Shown: positions 16,485 to 25,086 of the stretch, in pieces | Position numbering within the stretch: the first letter of the stretch is position 1 | Layout of the letters: the number at the start of each line of letters is the position of its first letter | Source of the DNA: Martinezella lusitana | Lineage (GTDB): Bacteria > Pseudomonadota > Alphaproteobacteria > Rhizobiales > Rhizobiaceae | DNA: 64,000 nt | Direction of reading: 5' to 3' | Assembly (NCBI RefSeq): GCF_016901135.1 | Contig: NZ_JAFEVL010000045.1 | Coordinates: 744,001 to 808,000 of the forward strand | Program-made: the position numbers and the translations under genes | Notes under the pieces: model-generated | Seen by the model: the letters and a program-made list of their open reading frames with translations, nothing else | Told to the model about the DNA's origin: nothing | The model's database searches: none

Positions 16485-17978
16485 ATGAGCGATGATGTTC
16501 CGTTTCTTCGTTTAACCGGGCTGTCTAAACGGTTCGGTGGCGTGCGTGCATTGGAGGAGATCGACTGGGACGTTCGCCCAGGCGAAATCCATTGCCTCGT
16601 CGGCGAGAATGGTTGCGGCAAGTCGACGCTCATCAAGACCGTGGCGGGGGTGCATCCGCCCTCGGCGGGCACGATCGAAATCGAAGGCAAGCCCGTTCTT
16701 CCGCTTGATCCGGCCCAGGCCAAGGCTCTGGGAATCCAGGTGATCTTTCAGGATCTGTCCCTGTTTCCCAATCTTTCCGTTGCGGAAAACATCGCCGTCG
16801 AAAACCATCTCGATCGTCTCCTGAAACCAGTCAGCTGGAAGCGGATGCGTGAGCGCGCCAATGCCGTACTCGCAAGGCTCGGCTTCACCCTCGACCTCGA
16901 TCTCGTGGTATCAGACCTTTCGGTTGCCGAGCGCCAGATCGTCGCCATTGCGCGTGGCCTCGTCGCCGAGGCGCGGCTGATTTTCATGGACGAGCCGACG
17001 GCCTCGCTGACGCGAACGGAGGTCGATCGTCTACTCGGGATCGTAGGGCGGCTCAAGGCCGATGGCATTGCCGTCGTCTTCGTCTCCCACCGTCTTGATG
17101 AGGTGGTCGAGATCGCCGAGCGGGTGACCGTGATGCGCGACGGCCGCAAGGTGGGCACCTGGCCTGCCGATCAGGTGAACGAGAAGAGGATCGCGCATCT
17201 GATGACCGGGCTCGATATCGATCACTCGATTGTCGCCCGCGATATGGGCAAGGCCGAGCCTGTCCTCGAGGTCAGCGGCCTGTCACGCCGCGGCGAATTT
17301 GCCGATATCGATTTCACCCTTCGTCGCGGCGAGGTGCTGGGCATTTCCGGATTGCTGGGGTCGGGCCGCACCGAGCTTGCCCTGACGCTGTTCGGCATGC
17401 ATCGCGCCGAAAGCGGCGGCATCCGTCTGGAGGGCCGGCCGCTTGCGCCACGCTCCAACCGCGATGCCGTGCGCGCGGGCATCGCTTATGTCTCCGAGGA
17501 TCGCCTGAGCCTCGGCGTCATCCTGCAGCAATCGATCGGCGACAACATCATGCTCGCGGTCATGCGGGGCATGGCAAACCGGCTTGGGCTCATTCCCGGT
17601 AACGCACGCAGGCAGCTCGCCGAAGATTGGGTGCGGCGCCTCGCCATCAAGGTCCCATCGGCCGATCGGGCCGTGCAGACGCTTTCGGGCGGCAATCAGC
17701 AGCGGGTCGTTCTGGCGAAATGGCTCGCCACGCGGCCGAAGGTCCTGATCCTCGATTCCCCCACCGTCGGCGTCGATATCAAGAACAAGCAGGGCATCTA
17801 CGATGTGGTTGCCGATCTGGCCCGTCAGGGCGTCGCTGTCATTCTCATCTCCGACGAGGTGTCCGAACTTTTCGCGACCTGTGACCGTATCCTGCATATG
17901 CGCGCCGGTCGCATTGTCGGCGAGGCGGTGCCGGGCGAGATCACCGAAGCCAACATGAAGGAGCGCATCTATGCATGA
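16485..17978 (+). CDS. Sugar ABC transporter ATPase (two ABC domains, RbsA type)
   Basis: Cytoplasmic ATPase, 497 aa. Domain 1 has Walker A GENGCGKST, Q-loop VIFQDLSLF and Walker B RLIFMDEPTAS. The signature is degenerate as usual in this class (SVAERQIVAIARG). Domain 2 has GLLGSGRTE in place of a canonical Walker A and LSGGNQQRVVLAKWL. The start at 16485 has GGAG seven bases upstream. It overlaps the first permease gene by eight bases. Confidence 0.93.
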   Translation: MSDDVPFLRLTGLSKRFGGVRALEEIDWDVRPGEIHCLVGENGCGKSTLIKTVAGVHPPSAGTIEIEGKPVLPLDPAQAKALGIQVIFQDLSLFPNLSVAENIAVENHLDRLLKPVSWKRMRERANAVLARLGFTLDLDLVVSDLSVAERQIVAIARGLVAEARLIFMDEPTASLTRTEVDRLLGIVGRLKADGIAVVFVSHRLDEVVEIAERVTVMRDGRKVGTWPADQVNEKRIAHLMTGLDIDHSIVARDMGKAEPVLEVSGLSRRGEFADIDFTLRRGEVLGISGLLGSGRTELALTLFGMHRAESGGIRLEGRPLAPRSNRDAVRAGIAYVSEDRLSLGVILQQSIGDNIMLAVMRGMANRLGLIPGNARRQLAEDWVRRLAIKVPSADRAVQTLSGGNQQRVVLAKWLATRPKVLILDSPTVGVDIKNKQGIYDVVADLARQGVAVILISDEVSELFATCDRILHMRAGRIVGEAVPGEITEANMKERIYA

Positions 17979-19008
17979 GGATAGCCAAATGGCGGCCGGA
18001 TCGTCCTTTCTCGTGCAGTTGCGTCGTCGTCCGGAAGCATGGCTGCTGGCCGTCATCGCCGTGGTGGTGATCGTCTTTTCGCTGACGGCACGTGATTTCC
18101 TGACGCTCGCCAACATCATGGATCTGCTCGAGACCTATTCGGTGCAGGCGATCATGGCGATGGGCCTCTTCGTCGTCCTGGTTTCCGGCGGCATCGACAT
18201 CTCCTTTGCGGCGACTGCATCCGTCGCGCAATATTGCGCGGCGCTGCTCGCAACGCAGCTCGGACTTTCCGCACCCGTCGTCATCCTCTGCGGTCTCATG
18301 ATCGGTGTCGCGCTCGGCTGCCTGAATGCGCTGCTCGTCCACTATGTGCGCATCACATCCATCATCGCCACGATCGCCATGATGAGCGTCAGTTTCTCGC
18401 TGCTCATGTATTTCTCGGGCGGCAAGTCGATCTATACGCTGCCGGATTGGTGGACGGATCGCATCGTGTTCTGGCGGATGGAGACGGCATCGGGCGATAT
18501 CGTCCGGGTGACGCTTCCGATTGTCGCGATGGCGGTCGTAACCCTGTTTACATGGGCATGGATGACCCGCTCTTCGGTCGGGCGTCAGCTCTATGCCATG
18601 GGGGGAAATGCGGAGGCTGCGCGGCGTGTCGGCATGAATATCGGCCGCCTGCAATTCGTCGCCTACGGCTATCTCGGGCTTATGGCGGCGATCGCCGGTC
18701 TGCTGCAGGCCCATCGCGTCGGCGAAAGCGTGCCCAATGCCATGTACAATACCGAGCTTGCCGTCCTCTCCGCCGCGGTTCTCGGCGGCGCCAGCCTGAC
18801 GGGCGGCATCGGCACCGTGCCCGGCGTGCTGCTCGGCATCGTGCTTTTGGCTGTGCTGCAGAACGGGCTCAACCTGCTCGGCGTCTCTTCCTATTTCTTC
18901 CAGATCGTCATCGGCGTCACCATTCTGGTTTCGACCTCGATCACGGTGATCAGTTCACGGCCAGGCCGCCGCCATCGTATCATCGCGGGAGCACCATCCA
19001 ATGGCTGA
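17971..19008 (+). CDS. Sugar ABC transporter permease 1 (RbsC type)
   Basis: Inner-membrane permease, 345 aa, with 8-10 hydrophobic segments. The conserved VVLVSGGIDISFAATASVAQ and GGNAEAARRVGMNIGRLQF are typical of BPD-transp-2 permeases. It overlaps the ATPase gene upstream and the second permease downstream by eight bases each, so expression is coupled. Confidence 0.92.
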   Translation: MHEDSQMAAGSSFLVQLRRRPEAWLLAVIAVVVIVFSLTARDFLTLANIMDLLETYSVQAIMAMGLFVVLVSGGIDISFAATASVAQYCAALLATQLGLSAPVVILCGLMIGVALGCLNALLVHYVRITSIIATIAMMSVSFSLLMYFSGGKSIYTLPDWWTDRIVFWRMETASGDIVRVTLPIVAMAVVTLFTWAWMTRSSVGRQLYAMGGNAEAARRVGMNIGRLQFVAYGYLGLMAAIAGLLQAHRVGESVPNAMYNTELAVLSAAVLGGASLTGGIGTVPGVLLGIVLLAVLQNGLNLLGVSSYFFQIVIGVTILVSTSITVISSRPGRRHRIIAGAPSNG

Positions 19009-20059
19009 GCCTCCGCTTCTCTATAACCTCAACAACGGCCTTTCCGACCTGATGACGCGGATGAAGGCGGGAATTCCCGGCGCGCATACGGGGCTTGTCG
19101 TCCTGTTGGTTTTGCTGGTTGCCGGCTTTTCCCTGTTCATTCCGAACTTTGCCTCGGTCGGCACGCTGCAATCGTTCATGTACCAGCTGCCGCTGCTGGG
19201 ACTTCTGTCGCTGGCCATGATGGCGCCCCTGATAACAGGCGGTCTCAATCTCGCAATCATCGCCACGACGAACCAGTGCGCGCTGCTGATGGCCTTCATC
19301 ATGCAGAGCATGATCACGCCCGATAGCAGCGCCGCCTCGGTCGCAGCCGTCATCGTTCTGGCGCTTGTCGCCGGCATGACGTTGTGCCTTCTCATCGGCC
19401 TCATCACCGGTGCGCTCATCGCCTATACCGGCGTCCATCCGATCCTCATCACGCTCGGCACGAAATCGCTGATCGACGGCATCAGCATCTATCTGACCCG
19501 CGGCATGGCCCTTTCCGGCATACCGGATGGGTTTGCCCGTATCGGAACGATGACGATCATCGGCGTGCCGCTGATCTTCCTGCTATTAATCGTGGTGGCG
19601 GTGATCGTCAGCATCATATTGCGGCGCACCGCTTTCGGCGTCGCCTGCGCCATGATCGGCTCCAACATCGAGGCGGCGCGCTATTCGGCGATCGACACGC
19701 GTCGCGTGCTGGTCGGCGTCTATGTCATGTCGAGCCTGATCTGCTTCTTTGCCGCGCTGGTCATGCTGGCAACCTTCAATTCGGCCAGCGCGGATTATGC
19801 CCAATCCTATCTGCTGGTGACGATCCTCGCAGCCGTCCTCGGCGGCGTCGATCCTTTCGGCGGCTTCGGCACGGCCGGCGGCCTGATGCTGGCGCTTGCC
19901 ATCCTGCAGGTCATTTCTTCGGGCTTCAACCAGTTCGGCCTCAGCAACTATCTGACCGTGGCGATATGGGGCGGCACTCTCATCTTCGTCGCCATGGCCC
20001 AGACGGCGCGTCCCTATCTCATGGGGTTGCTGCCTTCACGTTTCGATGGTTCGAAATGA
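19001..20059 (+). CDS. Sugar ABC transporter permease 2 (RbsC type)
   Basis: Inner-membrane permease, 352 aa. It has MMAPLITGGLNLAIIATTNQ, the second-permease version of the family motif, and IGSNIEAARYSAIDTRRVLV. It pairs with the preceding permease as a heterodimer. Its stop overlaps the kinase start (ATGA). Confidence 0.92.
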   Translation: MAEPPLLYNLNNGLSDLMTRMKAGIPGAHTGLVVLLVLLVAGFSLFIPNFASVGTLQSFMYQLPLLGLLSLAMMAPLITGGLNLAIIATTNQCALLMAFIMQSMITPDSSAASVAAVIVLALVAGMTLCLLIGLITGALIAYTGVHPILITLGTKSLIDGISIYLTRGMALSGIPDGFARIGTMTIIGVPLIFLLLIVVAVIVSIILRRTAFGVACAMIGSNIEAARYSAIDTRRVLVGVYVMSSLICFFAALVMLATFNSASADYAQSYLLVTILAAVLGGVDPFGGFGTAGGLMLALAILQVISSGFNQFGLSNYLTVAIWGGTLIFVAMAQTARPYLMGLLPSRFDGSK

Positions 20060-21444
20060 GCATCGTTGCGGTCTTCGATATCGGCAAGACGAATGTGAAG
20101 CTGTCGGCGGCGAGCGGCGACGGCCGCGTCTTGGAAACTCTGTCGGTGCCGAATGTCGTCCGGGACGGTCCGCCCTATCGCCATCATGATCTCGACGGGC
20201 TGGACGACTGGTTGATCGACAGCTTGACCGCGCTGGGCCGCCGGCATGATATCGGCGCGATCGTCACCTGCGCCCACGGCTCCGGCGGCGTGCTGGTCGA
20301 CAGGCAAGGCGCTGCGATGCCGATGATCGACTATGAGCAGCCCACACCCGCCGACGTCGATACATGCTACAGGAGGATTGTCGGTCCCCATCGGGAGAGG
20401 GCGAGCGCCGTCATGCTTGGCGCGGCACATCTTGCGCGGCAGATGTTGTGGCAGGAGATGCACTGGCCCGAGATTTTTGCCTCGGCCTCGGCCTATCTCG
20501 CCACGCCGCAATACTGGGCCTTCCGCCTCTCCGGCGTTCGCGCAAGCGAGGTGACGAGCCTGGCCGCCCAGTCGCATCTCTGGGCATCGGCCGACGGGCG
20601 GGCGTCTGCTCTCGTGGCGAACCGCGGCTGGCAGCGGCTGATGCCGCCGATGCGACGCGCCTGGGAGACGCTCGGGCCATTGAAGCCCGAACTGGCACGA
20701 CGCACCGGTCTGAAGGCGACGACGCGTATTTTGTGCGGCGTGCACGACTCCTCAGCCAATTTCTATCGCTATCAGGCTGCTGATCTTTCCGACGTCACCG
20801 TCATCTCGACGGGAACCTGGATCGTGGCGCTGACCGATCGCACCGGCGTCGATTTCAATGTCGAGCGCCCTGGGCACTCGTGCAATGCCGATGTGTTCGG
20901 CAATCCGATGCCCGGCATGCTGACCATGGGCGGGCGTGAGTTTGCCGCCGTCGCCGCGACCGCGTCCGGCCCGGCCTCGCTGCCGGCCCTTCGGCAGATC
21001 GTCGCATCCGGGACGTTTGCAGTGCCGACATTCGGTTCGGACGAGGGGCTCTTTCCCGGCACGGCGCATCGCGGCCGTCTCGAAGGACCGCTTGCCCATG
21101 ACGAGAATGTCCGCTTCACGCAGGCTGTCCTCTACTCGGCGCTCCTGACCGCCGCCTGTGTGGATGATCTGCCGCCGACAGAGACGGTGGTGCTGGACGG
21201 CAATTTTGTCGTCGATCCCCTCTATGGCGCCGTCGTCGCGGCGCTGTTGCCGGATCGGCGCGTGTTGGTCAGCCGCAGCACCACCGGAACGGCGACAGGT
21301 GCTGCCATGCTCGCCGAGCACGAAACACGAGCGTCGCCCGTGTCGCTGGCCGCCGAGACCCCGGATATATCAGACCTTCCCGACTTTTCATCATACCAGA
21401 GGCGCTGGCGTGCCCTGGTCAAGACAATGGAGCAAGTATCGTGA
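20056..21444 (+). CDS. FGGY-family carbohydrate kinase
   Basis: Cytoplasmic sugar kinase, 462 aa. The N-terminal phosphate loop is VAVFDIGKTNVKL and the catalytic Asp231 lies in LCGVHDSSANFYRY. The C-terminal half contains STGTWIVAL, like rhamnulokinase/L-fuculokinase relatives. The ATG overlaps the permease stop by four bases. With the downstream class II aldolase it would make a ketose 1-phosphate that the aldolase cleaves to DHAP and an aldehyde. In R. leguminosarum a comparable kinase (RhaK) is also needed for rhamnose transport; whether this one is, is unknown. Confidence 0.9.
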   Translation: MSIVAVFDIGKTNVKLSAASGDGRVLETLSVPNVVRDGPPYRHHDLDGLDDWLIDSLTALGRRHDIGAIVTCAHGSGGVLVDRQGAAMPMIDYEQPTPADVDTCYRRIVGPHRERASAVMLGAAHLARQMLWQEMHWPEIFASASAYLATPQYWAFRLSGVRASEVTSLAAQSHLWASADGRASALVANRGWQRLMPPMRRAWETLGPLKPELARRTGLKATTRILCGVHDSSANFYRYQAADLSDVTVISTGTWIVALTDRTGVDFNVERPGHSCNADVFGNPMPGMLTMGGREFAAVAATASGPASLPALRQIVASGTFAVPTFGSDEGLFPGTAHRGRLEGPLAHDENVRFTQAVLYSALLTAACVDDLPPTETVVLDGNFVVDPLYGAVVAALLPDRRVLVSRSTTGTATGAAMLAEHETRASPVSLAAETPDISDLPDFSSYQRRWRALVKTMEQVS

Positions 21445-22133
21445 CGACATATGACGACAATGGCCTGCGCGAGGACATGGTGGCGGTCTGCCGCCGTATG
21501 AACGCCTCCGGTATCAATCAGGGAACGGCCGGCAACGTATCGGTGCGCAATCCCAAGGGGTTTCTGGTCACGCCGACTTCCCTGCCTTACGATATGATGC
21601 GGCCCAATGACCTGGTGCAGATGTATTTCGACGGCAGCTACGAGGGTGAGCGCCGGCCATCATCCGAATGGCGCTTTCACCGTGACATTCTCGCCTCCCG
21701 CCAGGACATCGATTGCGTGCTGCATTGCCATTCGGTCTATGCGACCACGCTTGCGGTGCATCACAAGACCATTCCGAGCTTTCACTACATGACGGGCGTT
21801 GCCGGCGGCACGACGATCCGCTGCGCGCGCTACGCCACTTTCGGCACCCAGGCCCTCTCGGATGCGGCGATCGAGGCCCTACAGGACAGGCTTGCCTGCC
21901 TGCTCGGCCAGCATGGCCAGATATCGCTCGGCAAGACGCCGGCGGCTGCACTTGCTTTGGCGATCGAGGTCGAGACCCTGTCGCGCCTCTATGTTCAGGC
22001 GCTGACGCTTGGTGAACCGCCTGTTCTCGACGACGAGGAAATGGCGCGTGTCATCCAGCAGATGAAGAATATGAGCTATGGGCAGGCGCCGGATCTCGAT
22101 GGTGTCAACGACGTGGCAAAACGCAAGCAGTAA
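21441..22133 (+). CDS. Class II aldolase (L-fuculose-phosphate aldolase-like)
   Basis: Zinc-dependent ketose-1-phosphate aldolase, 230 aa. Ligands match the FucA/AraD family: His95 and His97 (VLHCHSVYATTLA) and His158 (LGQHGQISLGK); Glu76 (PSSEWRFH) is the catalytic acid position. The GTG start overlaps the kinase stop (GTGA). It is the last gene of the ketose operon. Products would be DHAP and lactaldehyde or glycolaldehyde, depending on the sugar. Confidence 0.9.
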   Translation: MTTYDDNGLREDMVAVCRRMNASGINQGTAGNVSVRNPKGFLVTPTSLPYDMMRPNDLVQMYFDGSYEGERRPSSEWRFHRDILASRQDIDCVLHCHSVYATTLAVHHKTIPSFHYMTGVAGGTTIRCARYATFGTQALSDAAIEALQDRLACLLGQHGQISLGKTPAAALALAIEVETLSRLYVQALTLGEPPVLDDEEMARVIQQMKNMSYGQAPDLDGVNDVAKRKQ

Positions 22134-22257
22134 TCCGAGGTCGCAAGGCAAATCTCGTCCAGCGTGTCCCGGTATAGGGCTGTTCAATGGCGTCCTTATG
22201 CCCAGCGGGGAGGCGCCAGCGATGATCTTATGTCGATATCTCTTGTGAAATCAAAAA

Positions 22258-22267
22258 TCCTGATATA
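22258..22267 (+). promoter_or_regulatory. TCCTGATATA element, copy 1
   Basis: TCCTGATATA lies 34 bases upstream of the ArsR-type regulator start. The same 10-mer is found at 23242-23251 upstream of the arabinofuranosidase gene, each with GTGAAA a short distance before it. A candidate operator for the ArsR-type protein. Confidence 0.4.
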
Positions 22268-22300
22268 AATGAAGCTTATTGATGGGGCTTTCGGGATTCG

Positions 22301-23227
22301 ATGAAGCGCGGCTTTCTGACAATTTATGCGGGTGAGAATGCCGCGGTTTTGCGGGCGCTTTCGGCGCCGGCGCGCGTCGACATGTTGAAGCTGCTCTGCG
22401 CCAAGGGCGCCATGAACGTCAACGAGATCGCCCGCGAGCTGGATCTGCCGCAATCGACCGTCGCCACCGGCATCATGATCCTGGAGGAGGCCGGCCTTGT
22501 CGAAACCAAGGCGGCCAAGGCGCGCAAGGGTTACCAGAAGATCTGCACGGCGCTTTACGACGAAATCCTTCTGAGCTTCGAGGATACCGCCTTCAAGCAT
22601 GACGAGGATGTGATCGAGGTCGCCATGCCGATCGGCCTCTATACGAGCTGCGAGACCCATGCGCCTTGCGGTCTGTGCTCGACCGAAGGAGTGATCGGGC
22701 TTCTCGACGTTCCCGACTATTTCCTCGATCCGCAGCGTATGCAGGCCGGCCTTCTCTGGTTCGGCCGCGGCCATGTGGAGTATAAATTTCCCAACAATGC
22801 CAAGATCTTGAACAAGGCAGTGAATGCCATTGAATTTTCGATGGAGCTGTCGTCCGAAGTGCCGGGCACCAATCCCGACTGGCCGTCCGACATCACGATC
22901 TGGGTCAATGGCGTTGCCGTCGGCACATGGACGTCGCCGGGAGACTATGGCGACAAGCGCGGGGCCTTCACGCCGGGCTGGTGGAAGCTCGAGGGCTCGC
23001 AATACGGCAAGCTCAAGACCTGGCGGATCTCGAAGAAGGGCACGTTCATCGACGGCGTCGTCGCATCCGACGTGACCGTCGACGACCTCGCCATCAGCCA
23101 GCATTCCTCGATCCGTCTGAGGATCGGCATCGCCGAGAATGCGCGCCACACGGGTGGCGTCAACATTTTCGGTCGTGGTTTCGGCAATTATGGCCGAGAT
23201 ATTCTGATGCGCATCGACCTGACGTGA
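22301..23227 (+). CDS. ArsR-type regulator with C-terminal sugar-responsive domain
   Basis: 308 aa. Residues 12-85 are an ArsR-like winged helix (LRALSAPARVDMLKLLCAKG, NVNEIARELDLPQSTVATGI). The remaining 200 residues are a Trp/Gly-rich beta-sandwich-like domain (WPSDITIWVNGVAVGTWTSP, SIRLRIGIAENARHTGGVNI), far longer than normal ArsR proteins. Cys117, Cys123 and Cys126 (SCETHAPCGLCS) form a possible metal or redox site. I recall relatives beside arabinofuranosidase genes in Firmicutes. Being next to abfA, it probably senses arabinose or arabino-oligosaccharide. Confidence 0.82.
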   Translation: MKRGFLTIYAGENAAVLRALSAPARVDMLKLLCAKGAMNVNEIARELDLPQSTVATGIMILEEAGLVETKAAKARKGYQKICTALYDEILLSFEDTAFKHDEDVIEVAMPIGLYTSCETHAPCGLCSTEGVIGLLDVPDYFLDPQRMQAGLLWFGRGHVEYKFPNNAKILNKAVNAIEFSMELSSEVPGTNPDWPSDITIWVNGVAVGTWTSPGDYGDKRGAFTPGWWKLEGSQYGKLKTWRISKKGTFIDGVVASDVTVDDLAISQHSSIRLRIGIAENARHTGGVNIFGRGFGNYGRDILMRIDLT

Positions 23228-23450
23228 AAATAAATCACATTTCCTGATATATAGCGCGCAATCGGGCTGAATCTCGAATTTATCATATTTTTTATAACTA
23301 ATTGTTTTATCATTATATTTCTGCATTCGCAGGCTGTGAATACACGATTATTTGCGCGGAATGCTCCCTCGATGGCGTTGACGACCTTATAAAACTGTAT
23401 CAAGATCAAGGTATAAGAACGAGATATATGATACATAAGGGAGGATAGCC
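23228..23450 (+). promoter_or_regulatory. AT-rich abfA control region
   Basis: A strikingly AT-rich stretch between the regulator and the arabinofuranosidase. It holds TCCTGATATA (23242-23251) and several TATCAT/ATATAT tracts. It probably carries the promoter of the arabinofuranosidase-transporter operon. Confidence 0.5.
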
Positions 23451-24959
23451 GTGAAGGCGAACGTGGTCATCCATCGCGATTTCCGAATTGCCGACATTGA
23501 CGATCGACTTTACAGCTCGTTTCTGGAGCATCTGGGCAGGGCGATCTACGGGGGCATCTATGAGCCCGGCCATCCGACCGCCGATGAGCACGGCTTTCGC
23601 CGAGATGTCATCGAACTGGTCCGCGAGCTGAATTCACCCTACTGCCGCTATCCCGGCGGTAATTTCGTTTCCGCCTATAATTGGGAAGATGGCGTCGGAC
23701 CTCGTTCTGAACGCCCGGTGCGCCTCGATCTTGCCTGGCGGACGCGTGAGAGCAACCAGATCGGCGTCAACGAGTTCGTCGATTGGTGCAAGAAAGCCAA
23801 TACCAAGCCGATGCTCGCCGTCAATCTAGGCTCACGCGGGCTGGATGATGCTCGTAACTTCCTTGAATATTGCAATCATCCCGGCGGCACCTATTGGTCG
23901 GATCTGCGTCGCAAGCACGGTTGGGCTGATCCCCATGGAGTCAAATTGTGGTGCCTCGGTAACGAGATGGATGGCCCGTGGCAGGTCGGCCACAAGTCGG
24001 CTTTTGAATATGGTCGTCTGGCCGATGAAACTGCAAAGGCCATGCGCGGTTTCGATAAATCGCTGGAACTGGTCGTCTGCGGTTCGTCGAATTCCGATAT
24101 GAAGAGCTATCCCGATTGGGAAGCCCAGGTGCTGGAACAGTGCTACGACAGCGCCGATCATATCTCGCTGCACATGTATTTCGCCAACCGTGAAAAGAAC
24201 ACGCTCAACTATCTCGCCAAAGCGGAAAAGCTTGATCGCTACATCGTCACCATCGGCGGCGTCATCGACTATATCAAGGCGAAGAAGCGCTCGAAGAAGA
24301 CGATCGGCATCTCCTTCGACGAATGGAACGTCTGGTACCATTCCAACCAGCAGGACAAGGATATCCTGGCGCGCGACGAATGGCCGGATGCGCCGCATCT
24401 GCTTGAGGATGTCTATAATTTCGAGGATGTGCTGCAGGTCGGCGGCATCCTCAACACGTTCATTCGCCGCTCTGATCGTGTGCGCATCGCCTGCATCGCC
24501 CAGCTCGTCAACGTCATTGCGCCGATCATGACGGAGGATGGCGGCCCGGCATGGCGGCAGACCATCTATTATCCCCTTTATTTCGCCTCGAAGTACGGTC
24601 GTGGCTATGCGCTGCGCCTGGTCACCGACGGTCCGACCTATGACAGCGACGAGGCGGACGACGTACCCTATCTCGATGTCTCTGCGGTTCACGATGTGGC
24701 GGCCAATATGGTCACGTTGTTCGCCGTCAACCGTCATCCCGATAGTTCGCTCGACCTCGACACCCGGCTGGAAGGCTTTGCCGACGCTCGCGTCGTCGAG
24801 CAGCACGAGATGGTTCATGAGGACTTGGGGGCGGTCAACACGGCATCCCGGCCGAATGCGGTCGTTCCGACCAGCACCAGCGATGCGAAAGTCGAGGACG
24901 GGCGGCTTCGCGCCACATTGAAGCCGCTGTCCTACACGGTGATCCGGCTGTCGGTATGA
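23451..24959 (+). CDS. abfA: Alpha-N-arabinofuranosidase, GH51
   Basis: Retaining glycoside hydrolase releasing L-arabinose from arabino-oligosaccharides, 502 aa. The acid/base is Glu172 (WCLGNEMDGPW) and the nucleophile Glu291 (GISFDEWNVWYH); RYPGGNFVSAYNWEDGVGP is the family signature. There is no signal peptide, so it acts in the cytoplasm on imported oligosaccharides. The GTG start has AAGGGAGG seven bases upstream. It leads an operon with the five-gene peptide-type ABC importer that follows. Confidence 0.95.
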   Translation: MKANVVIHRDFRIADIDDRLYSSFLEHLGRAIYGGIYEPGHPTADEHGFRRDVIELVRELNSPYCRYPGGNFVSAYNWEDGVGPRSERPVRLDLAWRTRESNQIGVNEFVDWCKKANTKPMLAVNLGSRGLDDARNFLEYCNHPGGTYWSDLRRKHGWADPHGVKLWCLGNEMDGPWQVGHKSAFEYGRLADETAKAMRGFDKSLELVVCGSSNSDMKSYPDWEAQVLEQCYDSADHISLHMYFANREKNTLNYLAKAEKLDRYIVTIGGVIDYIKAKKRSKKTIGISFDEWNVWYHSNQQDKDILARDEWPDAPHLLEDVYNFEDVLQVGGILNTFIRRSDRVRIACIAQLVNVIAPIMTEDGGPAWRQTIYYPLYFASKYGRGYALRLVTDGPTYDSDEADDVPYLDVSAVHDVAANMVTLFAVNRHPDSSLDLDTRLEGFADARVVEQHEMVHEDLGAVNTASRPNAVVPTSTSDAKVEDGRLRATLKPLSYTVIRLSV

Positions 24960-25086
24960 CAGCTGGCGGCCGCAAGATCGCGAGGAGGCGATCCCGGTCG
25001 GCCTGGGAAGCGTAAGGAGAAGAAAGTCGCGGTCCGCCCGGCATTGTCCGGGCGCAGCGCGCAATTGATAACAACGGGAGGAGATC

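Noticed and set aside
19384-20055. N-terminal extension of the FGGY kinase frame over the second permease
   Set aside because: The kinase starts at 20056 with an ATGA overlap. The extension is Arg/His-rich shadow sequence within the permease gene.
22196-23326. Long minus-strand frame (376 aa) opposite the ArsR-type gene
   Set aside because: No ribosome-binding site or recognisable domain, and the composition is typical of antisense frames. The plus strand encodes a clear winged helix.
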